Shown here one piece after another: positions 25,122 to 33,635 of a DNA stretch of 64,000 nt. This DNA is from Streptomyces lasiicapitis. Its GTDB lineage: Bacteria; Actinomycetota; Actinomycetes; Streptomycetales; Streptomycetaceae. A program made the position numbers and the translations under genes. The notes under the pieces are model-generated. The model ran no database searches. It saw only the letters and a list, made by a program, of their open reading frames with translations, and was not told the DNA's origin. The stretch is taken from the NCBI RefSeq assembly GCF_014646335.1, contig NZ_BMNG01000002.1, positions 62,001-126,000 of the forward strand. Direction: 5' to 3'. Position 1 is the stretch's first letter, and each line of letters starts with the position of its first letter.

Positions 25122-25277
25122 GCCGCAGTGTCGCGCTGCGCGCTCGTCCTCAATCTCCCCCAAGCTCTTAAGGAGCAGGGGGGACCCCCTCGACGGGCTG
25201 AAAATGCTCCGCCGCACCGCCGCCGTGGTGGCCGCAGTGTCGCGCTGCGCGCTCGTCCTCAAACGCCGGACGGGCTC
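25122..25277. repeat. Dispersed intergenic repeat, two units
   Basis: A 32-base direct repeat (25122-25153 and 25231-25262) containing TGTCGCGCTGCGCGCTCGTC occurs twice, 109 bases apart. The first unit continues into a CCCCCAAGCTCTTAAGGAGC segment and CTCGACGGGCTGAA; the second continues into the CTCAAACGCCGGACGGGCT core of the 23.9-kb copy. It fills the gap between two converging genes. The GCTC-TTAAG-GAGC part can form a small hairpin. Confidence 0.8.
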
Positions 25278-25291
25278 AAATCCCCCGGCCG

Positions 25292-25870
25292 TCACCGCGT
25301 GGTCCACCCCACCCTCCTGATCACCTCATCCGCGATCTCCCCCACCGCCCTGTCGTCCGTCGTGACGCGATGGGTGTCCGGTGGGACATGGGTGTCAAGG
25401 CGGTGGGCCATGTACGCGCTGCGGCGGAGCTGTTGTTCCAGTTCTGAGCCCAACTCGCGTTGCCGCAAGCGTCGTTCGGCCGTGTCGTCCGTGGCTGTGA
25501 GGAGTACGCGGACGATGCGGGGCGTGCCGAGCGCCTCGGTGAACAGCCACTCCTCGGAGGGCAGGACGCACGCGGTGTTCGTGTAGACGAGGCGGCGGCA
25601 GCCGAGTTCGGCGTAGTTCGCCCACAGGGCGGCGAGGTTGCGGCGGGTGAGGTGCGAGCGGTGCGGGTCGCCCGGTGGGGCGGGGTGGACGATGTCCAGG
25701 AGGTCGCCCTCGATCAGGGCGTGGCCGACGTCCGCCGCCCGCAGCCGCGCCGCCACCTCCCAGCCCACCGACGTCTTGCCCACCCCCGAACGCCCGCCGA
25801 TCAGCACGACTTCGGGCGCATGCCCTGTGTTCGCCACATGCCCCGCGTACTCCGTGTTCTCCATGGTCAT
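25292..25870 (-). CDS. P-loop kinase-like ATPase
   Basis: A 192-residue protein with a Walker A motif GGRSGVGKTS near the N terminus, an early EGDLLD that may serve as the acidic partner, and the pattern of small nucleoside/sugar-kinase-like P-loop proteins (VLLTATDDTAERRLRQRE resembles the lid helix). The start could be ATG 25870 or 25864; upstream GGAGGG is too far to decide. It resembles AAA_33/zeta-toxin-like kinases, but no antitoxin is adjacent. Substrate unknown. Confidence 0.78.
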   Translation of the reverse strand: MTMENTEYAGHVANTGHAPEVVLIGGRSGVGKTSVGWEVAARLRAADVGHALIEGDLLDIVHPAPPGDPHRSHLTRRNLAALWANYAELGCRRLVYTNTACVLPSEEWLFTEALGTPRIVRVLLTATDDTAERRLRQRELGSELEQQLRRSAYMAHRLDTHVPPDTHRVTTDDRAVGEIADEVIRRVGWTTR

Positions 25871-25900
25871 GGAGCGCGAGCCTGCCAGCCCTCCGCCCCC

Positions 25901-27004
25901 TCACGCGACCCGGTATTCCTCCACGTCCGGCGTGCGCAGGAGCAGGCCGTGGCCCGTGCCGCCGTCGGGGCGGACCGTGCCGCCGGTCGGGTCGAGGGCG
26001 CCGTCGAAGAACATCGACTCGATGCGGACGTGGTCGTGGTACCACTCCACGTGCCGCAGATTCGGTACGCACGCCGCGACCGCCGCGTGCGCGTGCGGGG
26101 CGCCGCGCGCGGACATCTCCAGGCCGTGCGCCTGGGCGAGCGCGGCGGCGCGCAGCCACTCGGTGAGGCCGCCGCAGCGGGTGGCGTCGGCCTGGAGGCA
26201 GTCGACGGCGGGGATCATCCGGGCGAAGTACGCGAGGTCGCAGCCGTACGCGCCCGCCGCGACGTCGCAGACCAGCGCGTCACGGACCAGTGAGAGCCCG
26301 CGCAGGTCGTCCGACGACACCGGCTCCTCGAACCAGCCCACGCCGTGCTCGGCGAGCACCCGGCCGATGCGCACGGCCTGCTTGCGGGTGTACGCGCCAC
26401 CCGCGTCGACGTACAACTCGGCCTTCTGTCCGATGACTTCGCGCGCCGTGCGCACCCGCGCCACATCGCGCGCCGCCGCACGGCCCCAGCCCTCACCGAC
26501 CTTTATCTTGACGCGCGGGATGCCCTGCCCGTGCACCCAGCCGTTGAGCTGGGCCGCCAGATGCGTGTCGTGGTACGTGGTGAAGCCGCCGCTGCCGTAC
26601 ACCGGCACGTCGTCACGGGCGGCGCCGAGGAGACGTACCAGAGGCACTTCGAGCAGCCGGGCCTTGAGGTCCCACAGGGCGATGTCCAGGGCCGAGATGG
26701 CGCGGCACGCGAGGCCGGGGCGGCCGGTGTCGCGCACGGCCTTGGTCAGCGCGTCGTGGGCCGCGGGGATGGAGAGGGCATCGCGGCCGGTCAGGACGGG
26801 CGTGAGCTGTTCGCGTACGAAATCGGCGGTCGCGGCGGGCGCGTAGGTCCAGCCGGTGCCGGTGGCGTCGCCCGCGGTGACCTCCGCCACGACGATCGTC
26901 GTGGTGTCCCAGGCGGACGTGCCGTCGGCCTCAGGGCCGTCCGCCGGAATCGTGTACGCCGACACGACCGGCGGCTCGACGCGGACGTATCCGGACTCGG
27001 CCAT
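25901..27004 (-). CDS. Enolase-superfamily (mandelate racemase-type) protein lacking a metal ligand
   Basis: A 367-residue protein with the two-domain enolase-superfamily plan. Seen in the barrel: the catalytic KxK pair Lys166/Lys168 (RVKIKVG), first metal ligand Asp200 (YVDAG) and second ligand in WFEEP (Glu226). The third ligand, normally Glu in AAGEYG, is Ala252 (AAGAYG; codon GCG at 26249-26251, one base from GAG). The rest, including DATRCGG and APHAHAA, is intact. GAGAGG precedes the ATG at 27004. Members are acid-sugar dehydratases or racemases; losing the third ligand would weaken magnesium binding, so activity is doubtful. It is divergent from the NADH dehydrogenase-like gene. Confidence 0.84.
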   Translation of the reverse strand: MAESGYVRVEPPVVSAYTIPADGPEADGTSAWDTTTIVVAEVTAGDATGTGWTYAPAATADFVREQLTPVLTGRDALSIPAAHDALTKAVRDTGRPGLACRAISALDIALWDLKARLLEVPLVRLLGAARDDVPVYGSGGFTTYHDTHLAAQLNGWVHGQGIPRVKIKVGEGWGRAAARDVARVRTAREVIGQKAELYVDAGGAYTRKQAVRIGRVLAEHGVGWFEEPVSSDDLRGLSLVRDALVCDVAAGAYGCDLAYFARMIPAVDCLQADATRCGGLTEWLRAAALAQAHGLEMSARGAPHAHAAVAACVPNLRHVEWYHDHVRIESMFFDGALDPTGGTVRPDGGTGHGLLLRTPDVEEYRVA

Positions 27005-27181
27005 GGCGCGCCTCTCGGTTGCGGTCGGCGGGCGCGGGCGGGCGCCGCCGGACGGCGTACGGGCCGGGTTGCCCGGAGACGTGACCGCAAACGGCGGGCG
27101 TTTCGCCCCGGCGGCCCCGGGCACGCGGGAGTTCCGCGCCGGAACACACCGGACGTACCGGACCCATGCCGGAGGCACACT

Positions 27182-28555
27182 GTGAGCCGAACTGCCGTCC
27201 GCCGCCCGCACGTTGTGATCGTAGGAGCCGGCTTCGCGGGGTTCCAGGCCGCCCGCACCCTGTCGCGGCTGACCCGCCGCCGGGCCGACATCACCCTGCT
27301 GAACCCCACCGACTACTTCCTCTACCTGCCACTGCTTCCACAGGTCGCCGCGGGCGTCCTCGAACCGCGCCGCGTCACCGTGTCGCTCACCGGCGCCCTG
27401 CGCCACGTACGCCTGGTGCTCGGCGAGGCCGACGGCATCGACCTCGCGCGCCGCACCGTGAATCACACCGGCCCCGAGGGCGACCGCGGCGAGCTGTCGT
27501 ACGACCGGCTCGTGCTGGCCGTCGGCAGTGTCAACAAGCTGCTGCCCGTGCCCGGTGTCGCCGAGCACGCGCACGGGTTCCGTGGGCTGCCCGAGGCGCT
27601 GTACCTGCGCGACCACGTGACGCGGCAGATCGAGCTCGCCGCCGCGGCAGAGGACGTCGAGGTGTGCCGGGCGCGCTGCACGTTCGTCGTGGCCGGCGCC
27701 GGTTACACGGGCGTCGAAGTCGCCGCGCACGGCGAGCTGTTCACGCGGTCCCTGGTGCGGAACCGGCCCCTGCCCGACGGTGTCCGGCCGCGCTGGGTGC
27801 TGCTCGACATCGCCCCGCGCGTGCTGCCCGAGCTGGACCGCAGGCTGTCCGGCACCGCGGACCGGGTGCTGCGGCGGCGCGGGGTCGACGTCCGCACGGG
27901 TACGTCCGTGAAGGAGGCGACGCGTGACGGCGTGCGTCTCGACGACGGCGAGTCCGTGCCCACGCGCACGCTGGTGTGGTGTGTGGGGGTGCGGCCCGAC
28001 CCGCTCGTCGCCGGGATCGGCAAGCCGCTGGAGCGCGGGCGGCTGCTGGTCGACCCGTTCCTCAACGTGCCAGGACACCCTGAGGTGTTCGCGTGCGGCG
28101 ACGCGGCGGCCGTCCCCGACCTGGCCAAGCCGGGCCAGTACACGGCGATGACCGCCCAGCACGCCTGGCGCCAGGGCAAGGCCGCGGGCCACAACGTCGC
28201 CGCGTCCCTCGGCCTCGGCAAGCGCCGCTCCTACCGCCACCACGACCTGGGCTTCACCGTCGACCTCGGTGGCGCGAGCGGCGCCGCCAACCCCCTCGGC
28301 ATCCCGCTGTCAGGTCCGCTCGCCGGGGCCGTCACCCGCGGCTACCACCTGGCCGCGATGCCCGGCAACCGCGTACGGGTCGCCGCCGACTGGCTCCTGG
28401 ACGCCGTACTGCCGCGCCAGGGCGTGCAGTTGGGGCTCGTGCGGTCCTGGTCGGTGCCGCTGGACACGGCGTCACCGGAGCTGGCGCGGGTGCCGGGGGC
28501 GCCGGAACGGCCGGAGGAAGAGCAGCCCAAGCGGCTGGAGCGGCCGGAGGAGTGA
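27182..28555 (+). CDS. Type II NADH dehydrogenase-like FAD oxidoreductase
   Basis: A 457-residue FAD/NAD(P)-binding protein. The N-terminal FAD motif is VIVGAGFAGFQAA and the second dinucleotide-binding motif is VVAGAGYTGVEVAAH. FACGDAA and AQHAWRQGKAAGHN near 300-340 are typical of NDH-2 and related quinone or sulfide reductases. A C-terminal amphipathic helix could bind the membrane. Together they predict transfer of electrons from NADH to quinone without proton pumping. The GTG at 27182 lies six bases after GGAGG. It ends 79 bases before the gas vesicle operon but is probably transcribed separately. Confidence 0.88.
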   Translation: MSRTAVRRPHVVIVGAGFAGFQAARTLSRLTRRRADITLLNPTDYFLYLPLLPQVAAGVLEPRRVTVSLTGALRHVRLVLGEADGIDLARRTVNHTGPEGDRGELSYDRLVLAVGSVNKLLPVPGVAEHAHGFRGLPEALYLRDHVTRQIELAAAAEDVEVCRARCTFVVAGAGYTGVEVAAHGELFTRSLVRNRPLPDGVRPRWVLLDIAPRVLPELDRRLSGTADRVLRRRGVDVRTGTSVKEATRDGVRLDDGESVPTRTLVWCVGVRPDPLVAGIGKPLERGRLLVDPFLNVPGHPEVFACGDAAAVPDLAKPGQYTAMTAQHAWRQGKAAGHNVAASLGLGKRRSYRHHDLGFTVDLGGASGAANPLGIPLSGPLAGAVTRGYHLAAMPGNRVRVAADWLLDAVLPRQGVQLGLVRSWSVPLDTASPELARVPGAPERPEEEQPKRLERPEE

Positions 28556-28590
28556 CGCCCCGCGCGAGGCCGCCGTGGCCGCGGGGGCGA

Positions 28591-28615
28591 GGTTTGGCCA
28601 CGGGGCTCGGGGTCA
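28591..28615 (+). promoter_or_regulatory. Weak SigB-type promoter candidate before gvpO
   Basis: GGTTT, 14 bases, then GGGTCA resembles GNNTN-N14/16-GGGTA(C/T) but misses the A of the -10 box. It lies 20 bases upstream of gvpO in the 79-base gap. Confidence 0.2.
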
Positions 28616-28634
28616 CTCGGACCAGGAGGTGCCC

Positions 28635-28955
28635 ATGACGCAGTCGCCCCGCAAGGAGAACAGGACGAAACCCGAACCCGACGACCTGCCGGGACCCGTC
28701 ACCGTGCTGCGCCAGGCGCGCGAGCAACTGGCGGAACTCACCGGCATGACGGCCGAGAGCGTGTCGTCCTTCGAACGCACCGAAGACGGCTGGGAGTTGG
28801 CGGTGGAGGTCCTCGAACTGGCCCGCGTGCCCGACACGATGAGCCTGCTCGCGACCTACGCCGTGACCCTGGATCCGCAGGGCGAGCTCACCGGGTACCG
28901 GCGGACGCGCCGTTACGAACGCGGCCGCGCCGACCCGCCGAGGGCGGGCGGCTGA
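28635..28955 (+). CDS. gvpO: Gas vesicle protein GvpO
   Basis: A 106-residue protein that opens the gas vesicle operon. It carries the GvpO core: AREQLAELTGMTAESVSSFERTEDGWELAVEVLELARVPDTMSLLATYAV in segments, with the conserved GW and EL.R.P motifs. GvpO is an accessory protein needed for vesicle formation in haloarchaea and is standard in actinobacterial clusters. AGGAGG lies six bases before the ATG at 28635. It is separated from gvpA by about 100 bases holding a short direct repeat, so gvpA may also have its own promoter. Confidence 0.92.
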   Translation: MTQSPRKENRTKPEPDDLPGPVTVLRQAREQLAELTGMTAESVSSFERTEDGWELAVEVLELARVPDTMSLLATYAVTLDPQGELTGYRRTRRYERGRADPPRAGG

Positions 28956-28975
28956 TCCCGGGCCCCAGCACATCA

Positions 28976-29024
28976 GGGACCCCGGACACATCGGACAGTC
29001 AGGGACCCCCAACACATCGGACAG
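28976..29024. repeat. Short direct repeats before gvpA
   Basis: ACACATCGGACAG occurs at 28986-28998 and 29012-29024, each next to an AGGGACCCC element; a degenerate third copy begins at 28976. The period is 26 bases. The array lies between gvpO and gvpA and could bind a regulator. Confidence 0.6.
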
Positions 29025-29052
29025 ACACCCAAGGCAAGGAGGACCGGTCGGC

Positions 29053-29487
29053 ATGACCGTCGTCCCAGCACAGCAGTCCGGCGGCGCAGGCGGCACCAGC
29101 GGCCTGTACGACGTCATCGAACTCATCCTCGACCGCGGCCTCGTGATCGACGCCTTCGTGCGCGTCTCGCTCGTCGGCATCGAGATCCTGAAGATCGACA
29201 TACGGGTCGTCGTCGCGAGCGTCGACACCTATCTGCGGTTCGCCGAGGCGTGCAACCGCCTCGACCTGGAGGCGGGCCCCCGCAAGGACCCGGGCCTGCC
29301 CGACCTCGTCGGCCACATCACCGAGTCCGGCGCGCGCGGCAAGTCCAAGGGCGCGCTCTCCGGCGCCGCGGAGACCGTTTCCGACGCGTTCCGCCAGGCC
29401 CGCGACGAAGGCCGCTCCGAGGAGGAGCCCGCCCGGCCGCGCGCCCGGCGCGCGTCGTCCCGCAGCAGGAAGGAGGACCAGGAATGA
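29053..29487 (+). CDS. gvpA: Gas vesicle structural protein GvpA
   Basis: The shell protein, 144 residues. Residues 17-68 are the hydrophobic GvpA core (LYDVIELILDRGLVIDAFVR, then VSLVGIEILKIDIRVVVASVDTYLRF), which assembles into ribbed walls. Unlike classic 70-residue GvpA, it has a 75-residue Arg/Ser/Glu-rich tail, as in other actinobacteria. GGAGGACC precedes the ATG. Its stop overlaps the gvpF start by four bases (ATGA). GvpJ and GvpS in the same operon are paralogues of its core. Confidence 0.94.
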   Translation: MTVVPAQQSGGAGGTSGLYDVIELILDRGLVIDAFVRVSLVGIEILKIDIRVVVASVDTYLRFAEACNRLDLEAGPRKDPGLPDLVGHITESGARGKSKGALSGAAETVSDAFRQARDEGRSEEEPARPRARRASSRSRKEDQE

Positions 29488-30245
29488 CCACCTACATCTA
29501 CGGCATCGCGGCAGCCACGCACCCGGCGCTGCCCGACGGCATGGGAGGCATCGGCGAACCGGCGCGCGAGGTGCGCGCGGTGCGGCACGGCAACCTCGCC
29601 GCGATCGTCTCCGACAGCCCCGACGACCTGCGCCCCAAGCGGCGCGACCTGCTCGCCCACCAGAGCGTCCTGGACGAGGCGGGCGCGGGTGGCGCCGTCC
29701 TGCCGATGCGCTTCGGCAGCCTCGCGCAGGACGACGAGGCCGTCGTGGCGGTGCTCGCCGAACTCGCCGGCCACTACGAGGAGCGCCTGCGCGCGCTCGA
29801 CGGCAAGGCCGAGTACAACGTGAAGGCCGCCCACGACGAGCAGGCCGTGCTGCACCAGGTCCTCGCCGAGAACCCCGAGCTGCGCGCCATGGCCGAGGCC
29901 AACCGCGTGGCGGGCGGCGGCAGTTACGAGCAGAAGCTGCGCCTGGGCGAGATGGTCAGCGCGGCCGTGCGGGCCCGCGAGGGCAGCGACGGCATCGAGG
30001 TGCGCCGCGCCCTGGAACCGTGCGCCGACGCCGTGAGCATGGGCCCCGAGGGCACGGGCTGGCTCGCCAACGTCTCCTTCCTCGTACGCCGCGACACCGC
30101 CGACGGCTTCGTCGCCGCCGTCGAGGAACTCCGCAAGGAACAGCCCCACTTGGAGCTGACCGTGCACGGCCCGCTGCCCCCGTACAGCTTCGTCGACCCG
30201 GGACCCGCACAGCCCGCCGACGACGCGGCCGCCGGCGTGCGGTGA
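29484..30245 (+). CDS. gvpF: Gas vesicle protein GvpF
   Basis: A 253-residue GvpF/GvpL-family protein. It starts TYIYGIAAA, and has PMRFGSLAQDD, EYNVKAAHDE and the C-terminal TGPW-like VHGPLPPYSFVD end. GvpF sits at the gas-facing surface or acts as a chaperone for GvpA. The four-base overlap with gvpA fixes the start. The gvpL product 3 kb downstream is its paralogue. Confidence 0.93.
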   Translation: MTTYIYGIAAATHPALPDGMGGIGEPAREVRAVRHGNLAAIVSDSPDDLRPKRRDLLAHQSVLDEAGAGGAVLPMRFGSLAQDDEAVVAVLAELAGHYEERLRALDGKAEYNVKAAHDEQAVLHQVLAENPELRAMAEANRVAGGGSYEQKLRLGEMVSAAVRAREGSDGIEVRRALEPCADAVSMGPEGTGWLANVSFLVRRDTADGFVAAVEELRKEQPHLELTVHGPLPPYSFVDPGPAQPADDAAAGVR

Positions 30246-30257
30246 CGGCGGCCCGCC

Positions 30258-30536
30258 ATGGGACTCATCGGTGAGGTGCTCGCCCTGCCGCTGGCCCCCG
30301 CCCGGGGCACCCTGTGGGTGCTCCGGCAGGTGGTCGCGGAGGCGGAGCGCCAGTACTACGACCCCTCGGTCATCCGTAAGGAACTCGCCCTGCTCACGGA
30401 GCAGTTGGAGGCGGGCGAGATCGACGATGCCGAGTTCGACCGCCGCGAGGACGAACTCCTCGCCCGTCTCGGCCACGGGTCGCCTGCCGGCGGCGTGGCG
30501 CGGACGGACGGCACGAACGGGACAGGAACGTCATGA
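30258..30536 (+). CDS. gvpG: Gas vesicle protein GvpG
   Basis: A 92-residue accessory protein with the GvpG pattern: GLIGEVLALPLAPARGTLWVL, then VAEAERQYYDPSVIRKELALL and the acidic EAGEIDDAEFDRREDELLARL helix. A hydrophobic start and coiled-coil-forming middle fit its role in early vesicle assembly with GvpF and GvpL. Its end overlaps the gvpY start by four bases. Confidence 0.92.
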   Translation: MGLIGEVLALPLAPARGTLWVLRQVVAEAERQYYDPSVIRKELALLTEQLEAGEIDDAEFDRREDELLARLGHGSPAGGVARTDGTNGTGTS

Positions 30537-31135
30537 ATCGACTGGTAGTGGGCCTCGCGGTGGGCGCGGGGTATCTCCTCGGACGCACCAAGAAGGCGAA
30601 ACTCGCCTTCGCCGTCGGCACCATGGTGGCGGGTCGCAGACTTCAGCTCAGCCCCGGCGCGCTCGCCCGCGTGGTCACGCAACAGCTGGAGAACAACCCG
30701 CAGTTCAAGGAGATCGGCGACCAGCTGAAGGAGGACCTGCGGGGCGTCGGCAAGGCGGCGACCGGCTCGCTCCTCGACCGGCAGCTCGAAGGCCTGGCCG
30801 ACCGGCTGCACGACCGCACCCTGGACGTGCGCGACCGACTCTCGGGCGCGGTGCCGGACACGGACGAGGTGACCGACAAGGCGAAGGACACGGGGGACAC
30901 CGCGGCCGGCGCGGGCAAGTCCGGTGCGGGAAAGGCGGGTTCGGCGGCGAGGAAGACCACCGCCGCGACCCGCGGCGCCGGTAAGAGCGCCAAGAAGAGC
31001 ACCGCCTCGCGCGGCACGCGGCAGCGAAGTACCCAGCAGCGCGGCACGCAGCAGCGCAGTACGGCGGAACGCGGCGCGCAGAAGCGAAGCCCCGCCAAGA
31101 AGACCGCCCGCGCGAGGGGAGGCGACGATGACTGA
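30533..31135 (+). CDS. gvpY: GvpY, actinobacterial gas vesicle operon protein
   Basis: A 200-residue protein found in the Streptomyces gvp operons between gvpG and gvpZ. It has one hydrophobic N-terminal segment (VVGLAVGAGYLLGRTKKAKLAF), a charged middle, and a long low-complexity basic tail built from Lys/Arg/Ser/Thr/Ala with the repeated unit (Q)RGTQQRST. The function is unknown; the name follows operon position. It overlaps gvpG by four bases and gvpZ by eight, so all three are coupled. Confidence 0.82.
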   Translation: MNRLVVGLAVGAGYLLGRTKKAKLAFAVGTMVAGRRLQLSPGALARVVTQQLENNPQFKEIGDQLKEDLRGVGKAATGSLLDRQLEGLADRLHDRTLDVRDRLSGAVPDTDEVTDKAKDTGDTAAGAGKSGAGKAGSAARKTTAATRGAGKSAKKSTASRGTRQRSTQQRGTQQRSTAERGAQKRSPAKKTARARGGDDD

Positions 31136-32180
31136 CACCCGTCCGAGCGCCGCCGCCCACAGCCCGGCCGCCGACCGCCTGAAGGACGAGGCGAGGGCCT
31201 ATCTGATGGCGCAGGCCGAACGCCTGCTCGTCGGCGTGGGCAGCAAGCTGGGCCAGGCCACCGTGAGGCTCAACGACGTGGCGGAGGGCCGCAGTCCCGG
31301 CTTCGGCAAGCTCGCCCTCGAAGGCGGCCGCAAGCTCGCCGCGGGCAAGGGCCCGCTGCGCAGCGCCGTCGAACTGGGCGGCAGCCACCTCAAGGACTCG
31401 GTCAAGGGCGCCCTGAAGGGCGCCGTCGCCCGCGGCAGGAAGAGCGGCGGCGGGAAGAAGCCCACCGTCATCCTGGAGTACGTCGACGTCGGCGTCGCGG
31501 TGCGCGAGGCCTACGACCAGTGGACGCAGTTCCAGGAGTTCTCCACCTTCGCCAAGGGCGTCAAGGGCGCCACCGCGGCGGGCGACACGGACTCCGACTG
31601 GCAGCTCAAGGTCTTCTGGTCGAGCCGCAGTTGGAAGGCCCACGTCACCGAGCAGGTGCCGGACGAGCGCATCGCCTGGACGTCGGAGGGCGCCAAGGGC
31701 ACCACGAAGGGCGTGGTCACCTTCCACCCCCTCGGCGACCGGCTGACCCGCGTCCTGCTCGTCGTCGAGTACTACCCCAAGGGCCTGTTCGAGAAGACCG
31801 GCAACATCTGGCGCGCCCAGGGCCGCAGGACCCGCCTCGACCTCAAGCACTTCGCCCGGCACCTCTCGATACGCGGCGAGGCGAGCGACGGCTGGCGCGG
31901 CGAGATCCGCGACGGCGAGGTCGTGCGCGGCCACGACGAGGTGGCGGCCGACGAGGACGCCGAGGACGGTCCGTACGAGGACGAGGCTTCGTACGAGGAA
32001 GACGCTCCGTACGAAGACGAGGAGCCGTACGAGGACGAGGCCGAAGAGGTCGATGAGCCTGAGGAAGCGGACGAGGCCGAAGCGGCCGAAGAAGTCGACG
32101 ACGAGGAACCCGACGAGGCCGACGAACCCGACGAGGCCGACGAATACGCCTCGGCCGGTGGCCGCCGGAGTCGGCGATGA
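31128..32180 (+). CDS. gvpZ: GvpZ, SRPBCC-domain gas vesicle operon protein
   Basis: A 350-residue protein. After a helical first 110 residues (AQAERLLVGVGSKLGQAT, GGRKLAAGKGPL) it has an SRPBCC/polyketide-cyclase-like domain at about 120-255 (YVDVGVAVREAYDQWTQF, KAHVTEQVPDERIAWTS). The tail (about 275-342) is extremely acidic and repetitive, with PYEDE-type units and DEADEPDEAD stretches. The start overlaps gvpY by eight bases and the stop overlaps gvpJ by four. The acidic tail beside GvpY's basic tail suggests the two could bind by charge; this is inference. Confidence 0.83.
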   Translation: MTDTRPSAAAHSPAADRLKDEARAYLMAQAERLLVGVGSKLGQATVRLNDVAEGRSPGFGKLALEGGRKLAAGKGPLRSAVELGGSHLKDSVKGALKGAVARGRKSGGGKKPTVILEYVDVGVAVREAYDQWTQFQEFSTFAKGVKGATAAGDTDSDWQLKVFWSSRSWKAHVTEQVPDERIAWTSEGAKGTTKGVVTFHPLGDRLTRVLLVVEYYPKGLFEKTGNIWRAQGRRTRLDLKHFARHLSIRGEASDGWRGEIRDGEVVRGHDEVAADEDAEDGPYEDEASYEEDAPYEDEEPYEDEAEEVDEPEEADEAEAAEEVDDEEPDEADEPDEADEYASAGGRRSRR

Positions 32181-32551
32181 CCACCGCGAGCCGGCTGCCG
32201 GAGCCCTACCCCCAGGGCGGCTCGAACCTCGCCGACATCCTCGAACGGGTCCTGGACAAGGGCATCGTCATCGCCGGGGACATCCGGATCAACCTGCTCG
32301 ACATCGAGCTCCTCACCATCAAACTGCGCCTCGTCGTCGCGTCCGTGGAGCGCGCCAAGGAGATGGGCATCGACTGGTGGGAGGACGATCCGGCCCTGTC
32401 CAGCGGCGCCCGCCGCACCGCGCTCGCACGGGAGAACGAGGACCTGCGCCACCGCGTGGAGCAACTGGAACGACGTGAACTCACCGAGGGCGGCGGCGCC
32501 TCCGGGGCACCACGGCACGACAGCCGAGGAGAACATGAACGTGACCGATGA
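32177..32551 (+). CDS. gvpJ: Gas vesicle protein GvpJ
   Basis: A 124-residue GvpA paralogue: LADILERVLDKGIVIAGDIR and INLLDIELLTIKLRLVVASV form the GvpA-like core, followed by the GvpJ-typical EMGIDWWEDDP motif and a coiled-coil tail with ENEDLRHRVEQLERRE. GvpJ is thought to shape the conical tips or nucleate shell growth. The start overlaps gvpZ by four bases; its end overlaps gvpL by 17. Confidence 0.92.
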   Translation: MTTASRLPEPYPQGGSNLADILERVLDKGIVIAGDIRINLLDIELLTIKLRLVVASVERAKEMGIDWWEDDPALSSGARRTALARENEDLRHRVEQLERRELTEGGGASGAPRHDSRGEHERDR

Positions 32552-33344
32552 CCTGCGCTATGTGTACGCCGTGTGCCGCCCGCCGACCGCGCCGCTGCAC
32601 GCGGACCTCACCGGCGTGGCCGGCGTGCCGCCGCGCCAGCTCGTCCACGAGGGCCTGGTGGCCGTCGTCAGCCCGGTCCCCGAGCGGGACTTCGCGCACG
32701 ACGCGCTGCGCGCGCACCTGGAGGACCTCGACTGGCTGGCGGCGACGGCCCGCGCCCACCAGAGTGTCGTGGCCGCGCTGGCCACCGTGACCTGCCCGCT
32801 GCCGCTGCGGCTCGCGACGGTCTTCCGTGACGACAGCGGCGTACGCGCCATGCTGGAGGAGGAGTCCGAGCGGCTGCGCCGGATCCTGGACCGGATCGAC
32901 GGTCATGTGGAGTGGGGCGTGAAGGTGTGGCTCGTCGGCGGTGCCCCGGAGGACCCGGCCCCCGGAACCGAGCCGCCCGCCGCGCGGCCGTCGCGCGCCC
33001 CCGAGTCGGGGCGCGACTATCTGCGGCGGCGCCGGGCCGGGAACGCGGCACGCGAGGAGTCCGCGGCGCGGGCGGAGGTGTTCACGCGGCGGCTGCACGG
33101 CGATCTCACCCGGTACGCGGCCGACGCGCGGCTGCACCCCGTGCAGAGCGGGCCGCTGGCCGACGCGGGCTCCGGCCGGAACATCCTCAACGCGGCCTAT
33201 CTGGTGCCCCGTTCGCGGTCGGAGGAGTTCCTGGAGCTGGTCGGCCGGGCGGAGGGCACCCGGCCGGGGCTGCGCGTGGAGGTGACCGGGCCGTGGGCCG
33301 CGTACTCCTTCACGGACGGGCCTGAGGCGGGTGGGGTGCCGTGA
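32535..33344 (+). CDS. gvpL: Gas vesicle protein GvpL (GvpL/F family)
   Basis: A 269-residue paralogue of GvpF. It starts RYVYAVC and shows PLPLRLATVFRDD, the WGVKVWLVG strand, and an ending with VTGPWAAYSF. Family members interact with several accessory Gvp proteins and with GvpA. The ATG at 32535 follows GAGGAG and lies inside gvpJ, so translation is coupled. It overlaps gvpS by four bases (GTGA). Confidence 0.92.
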   Translation: MNVTDDLRYVYAVCRPPTAPLHADLTGVAGVPPRQLVHEGLVAVVSPVPERDFAHDALRAHLEDLDWLAATARAHQSVVAALATVTCPLPLRLATVFRDDSGVRAMLEEESERLRRILDRIDGHVEWGVKVWLVGGAPEDPAPGTEPPAARPSRAPESGRDYLRRRRAGNAAREESAARAEVFTRRLHGDLTRYAADARLHPVQSGPLADAGSGRNILNAAYLVPRSRSEEFLELVGRAEGTRPGLRVEVTGPWAAYSFTDGPEAGGVP

Positions 33345-33604
33345 CGTCGTCGGCCGACCCCTTCGCGCAGCGCGAGATCGCCCTCGTCGACGTGCTGGAC
33401 CGGCTGCTCGCCGGCGGCGTGGCCCTCGCGGGCGACATCACTCTGCGGATCGCGGACGTGGACCTCGTCCGCATCGACCTGAAGGCGCTGATCAGCGCGG
33501 TCAACGCGCAGGTGCCTTCGCCGTTCGCGACCGTGGACGACACCCGCGAGCCGCTGGAGCCGCTGGAGCCGCTCGGGGCACGCGACCTGCCCGACCCGGA
33601 GTGA
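33341..33604 (+). CDS. gvpS: Gas vesicle protein GvpS (GvpA-like)
   Basis: An 87-residue protein with a divergent GvpA core: IALVDVLDRLLAGGVALAGD then ITLRIADVDLVRIDLKALIS. GvpS is an actinobacterial member of the GvpA/J/M group and probably a minor shell component. The tail repeats EPLEPLEPL. GTG start by four-base overlap with gvpL. Confidence 0.87.
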   Translation: MTSSADPFAQREIALVDVLDRLLAGGVALAGDITLRIADVDLVRIDLKALISAVNAQVPSPFATVDDTREPLEPLEPLGARDLPDPE

Positions 33605-33635
33605 CCTGCCCGACCCCGAGCGACCTGGAGGCGTC

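Noticed and set aside
25292..25870. A zeta-toxin/antitoxin pair
   Set aside because: The P-loop kinase-like protein has no adjacent antitoxin-sized gene and lacks features that single out zeta toxins.
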